In this document: piece by piece, positions 61,320 to 64,000 of the stretch | Layout of the letters: each line of letters opens with the position of its first letter | How positions within the stretch are numbered: the stretch's first letter is position 1 | NCBI GenBank assembly: GCA_945859605.1 | Contig: OX243825.1 | Location: 4,098,043 to 4,162,042 of the forward strand | Reading direction: 5' to 3' | Length of the DNA stretch: 64,000 bases | Source of the DNA: Lumbricus rubellus | Lineage: Eukaryota > Annelida > Clitellata > Crassiclitellata > Lumbricidae | Translations under genes and position numbers: made by a program | Notes under the pieces: generated by a model | The model's input: only the letters and a program-made list of their open reading frames with translations | Told to the model about the DNA's origin: nothing | Database searches by the model: none

Positions 61320-61890
61320 AGACATTGTTGACAGGATAGGCTTATAAATAAGAAGAATGCGATATTTCGGACATGCCATCAGAATGCAGAGCGGGAGATA
61401 CCCAGAAGCAGGGCCGGATTAAGGCATGTTCAACATGTTCGGCCGAACAGGGGCCCCCACACTTTAGGGGGCCCCACAAATGTGGGAAAAAATTTAAAGC
61501 AAATTTCGACCAAACGACAATTTTTCCGAAAATTTCGCCAGATGACTAAAAAAAGTCATCAACTTTTTGGGCGGATGAAACGGTATGATTTTCCCGAAAA
61601 ATTTGAGAAATTTTTCCGAAAAATTTTCCGCAAAAAATTTCCGAACAGGGCCCCACATTGCTTAATCCGACCCTGCCCAGACGTGGCACTGCAGGGGTAT
61701 GTGCATGGGAGGAGGAGAAGAGGCAGGCCCAGGAAACGTTGGATGGATATGGTGGAGGAGGACTGTCTGACGATGGGATTAACCGTGGGAGAGGCGACGC
61801 GGACAACACAGGACAGGGTCGATTGGAGGCTATCTATAAAGGAGCGGCTGATGCGGGCGCAAGCTTCGCCAGGGCCATATTAAGTCATTA
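61320..61890 (+). pseudogene. LINE ORF C-terminal fragment of a different clade, interrupted
   Basis: MRYFGHAIRMQSGRYPE before and VALQGYVHGRRRRGRPRKRW ... TQDRVDWR after the MITE at 61409-61675. This is the common RT-ORF C-terminal pattern (FGHxxRM, GRRxRGRPRKRW) of another non-LTR group. A dead fragment. Confidence 0.7.
61409..61675. mobile_element. 267-bp hAT-like MITE inserted in the LINE fragment
   Basis: Ends CAGGGCCGGATTAAG and CTTAATCCGACCCTG, flanked by CCCAGAAG / CCCAGACG (61401-61408, 61676-61683). The interior shares AAAAAAGTCATCAACTTTTTGG and GCGGATGAAACGGTATGAT with 23673-24062. Confidence 0.82.
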
Positions 61891-62070
61891 TTTACAATCG
61901 CTTTGCTCTAAATATCTGGTCTGCTTAGCCGGCTTCGGTTAGCTACAATGTCATTGCATGTTTGTAATAAATTGACTGCCCGCACAAGCCCCCACATTGA
62001 GAATCCATTTTGACGCCATCATCTTCCTGGTACATATTTTTTAACGTTTCTTCTTACTCATTATGACTCC

Positions 62071-62306
62071 ATTCATTCATTCATTCATTCATTCATTCAT
62101 TCATTCATTCATTCATATATTCATTCATTCATTCATTCATTCATAATATATTCATTCATTCATTCATTCATTCATTCATTCATTCATTCATTCATTCATA
62201 TATTCATTCATTCATTCGTTCATTCACTCATTCATTCATTCATTCATATATTTATTCAATTATTCATTCATAATATATTCATTCATTCATTCATTCATTC
62301 ATTCAG
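62071..62306. repeat. (ATTC)n tetranucleotide array
   Basis: About 235 bp of ATTCATTC with ATATATTC and AATATATTC interruptions. Confidence 0.95.
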
Positions 62307-64000
62307 CGTGTATGTTCATTCACTCATTCAAGTATTTAAATAAGCTTGTTCTGTCGGAATTTGTGTTTTAATTTGACCACTATACGTAAATATGAATTGC
62401 CTTTAAGACTGTAAAGTTTCAGTTAAAAATTCGTATGTTTGGCCAAGATATGGGCTAAAAACCGTAGGGAATTACTTTTTTTTGCGCACCCTGTATATGC
62501 AGAAATCATAATAATAAATTAATGGTAGCCTCTGTCACTAGGCAGTATAATTTGGTACCGGCGTAAGCTGGGAAGTAAACGGCAAGTCCTGTGATGTACT
62601 GGCCCCGTGTCCAGGACCTTGGGATTCGTCCATTGCTGGCTCATGGCTATGGAAAAAAGATGAGCGCCTCACCGACGAACCTTCGACCCTCGGGCTTCCG
62701 ACCCTTGGACGACTTTACTTTTTTATATGTATACATATAAAAGGAAACTTAGACTATGGTTTCTAAAATTAGTATTATAAAGCCTGTAAGGCCATATATA
62801 ATACAGCAGCTGTACTGTAACAGTCCTCAGTCAAAATGCTGTAATTATTTTTTATTTGCTTTTTTTTGTCTTGTTAGCCTACTGTGCTACCATTATTTGG
62901 CAAAAATATTTATAGGCCTATTATATATATTGAAATTCTATGCCTAATCATAGGCTAAATTAAATTAGTTTGCCAAATCGATTAATTACTGATTAAACTG
63001 CCCGCTGATAATATAATGGCCCCGACGCCATAGCTTCCGGCTCCCGCAAAAGGCAATAACAACTTTATTGCCAGAGTCCTCCACAAGAGCGCAAACAATA
63101 ATTAAATCTGATATACAATACTATACTATTTTTGAATTTATAAAGCGCCTCTCACAGTACAACCTAATCAGGCGCTATAACAAGTGCACATACAAACAAA
63201 GGTTATGCCCCTTAAAAGCATGACCAAACTTCTGCTCGTATACAATCTTTCTCACTGTCTTAACCCTCGGGCTACCAGGGGGTGGTGGTATCCACCCCCC
63301 TAGGTTTTTCCCAAATGAAACTTTTTTCGTTAGGAATAAAATTTTGACGTTTCAGGTAGCTGTAGAGGATTCATTTGCACACATTTTGAGCTAAAATGTG
63401 TGATGATATACAATACCATTCAAAAGTTATACCCGATATACCCGAGGCACCAGGGGGGGGGTGGATACCACCCCCCTTAGATTATCGGCTGTATCTTATC
63501 CGTCCTTTGACATGAAGAGACACCAATTACACCATTCTGTAGAGGGAATGTGGGGCTACATTGTGGTGGTCACGGAGTTGTCTTTGGACAACCGGAAGTG
63601 CTCAAAATAAATTAAAATATAAATAAAGGTGTTTTATTTTCATAAAAGTTTCATGTTTTTCCTATTCAAAATTATTCATAATTTATTTTTTAAGAAAAAT
63701 AAATTATGTCATTCTATAGAGGGCATTCAGGGCTATTTTGTGATACCAATTAATTTGACATTTGATGACCGGAAGTGCTCAAAATAAATTTAAATGTGTG
63801 AAAATGTTGGGTTTTTTACAACGCAAACCGATAAGTCTGCGTAAACGTTTTTCAGCATGTTTTACATGTTTTTTCTCTTTTTATTGTAACTAAAACTAAC
63901 TTATTACTAGTTTTTATAGTTGAATATTGGACTTTATTATATGTAAACTATTTTAAATTAAATAAATTATGTTAAAACACACAGAATCTAATATTTTGCT

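Larger units (their letters stand above)
61219..64000. other. Region upstream of unit E
   Basis: No sixth receptor unit is recognised. It holds a LINE fragment with nested MITE, an ATTC array, a terminal fragment of the 13.5-kb element family (about 62355-62500), an inverted LINE tail (about 63130-63180), and a repeat with GGTGGTATCCACCCCCCTA and duplicated ACCGGAAGTGCTCAAAATAAATT (63588 and 63770). Confidence 0.6.

Noticed and set aside
61219..64000. A sixth receptor unit at the right edge
   Set aside because: None of the conserved exon landmarks (YRCVAMN, FTCIVSF, DAGRFIC, the ITAM exon) occurs here on either strand.

Overview
The window looks like nuclear DNA from a marine invertebrate, most plausibly a deuterostome such as an echinoderm (low confidence on taxon). 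The reasons are AT-rich sequence, phase-1 exons with GT-AG introns, very frequent AGGCCTA-type palindromes, and many small hAT-like elements, Helitron-like elements, a mariner and LINE tails. There is no bacterial or viral gene organisation.

The main content is a tandem cluster of five paralogous immunoglobulin-superfamily receptor genes, all on the minus strand, called units A to E here by rising coordinate. The start codons lie at about 6.48, 20.42, 33.75, 49.11 and 61.18 kb. Each unit has the same exon order: a 40-nt signal-peptide exon, a V-like Ig1 exon, a second Ig-like region split over two exons (Ig2a and Ig2b, with a Thr/Asn-rich insert), an I-set/C2-like Ig3 exon, a transmembrane exon, a 10-nt microexon, a short tail exon, and a last exon with stop codon. 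Every last exon encodes YxxL-x8-Yxx(L/I), which fits the immunoreceptor tyrosine-based activation motif (ITAM). The exon lengths of B, C, D and E each close to an open frame of 471 to 488 codons; B closes only if one insertion is removed. Unit A runs off the left edge after Ig3.

Layout: A (partial) 0.7-6.5 kb; B 9.6-20.4 kb; C 23.5-33.75 kb; D 36.5-49.1 kb; E 51.9-61.2 kb. B and C each carry two tail cassettes (tail exon plus ITAM exon with its own stop), so alternative last exons are likely. In B the transmembrane exon is split by a 1.17-kb TA-flanked element. Introns, above all Ig2b-Ig3 of D (39.5-46.8 kb) and E (55.2-59.3 kb), are filled with nested mobile elements. Several insertions are defined exactly because a paralogous unit or repeat copy shows the empty site.

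Working model (inference): single-pass surface receptors with about three Ig domains that could signal on their own through an ITAM to a Syk-family kinase, in an expanding multigene family. Ligand, cell type and expression cannot be read from the sequence.
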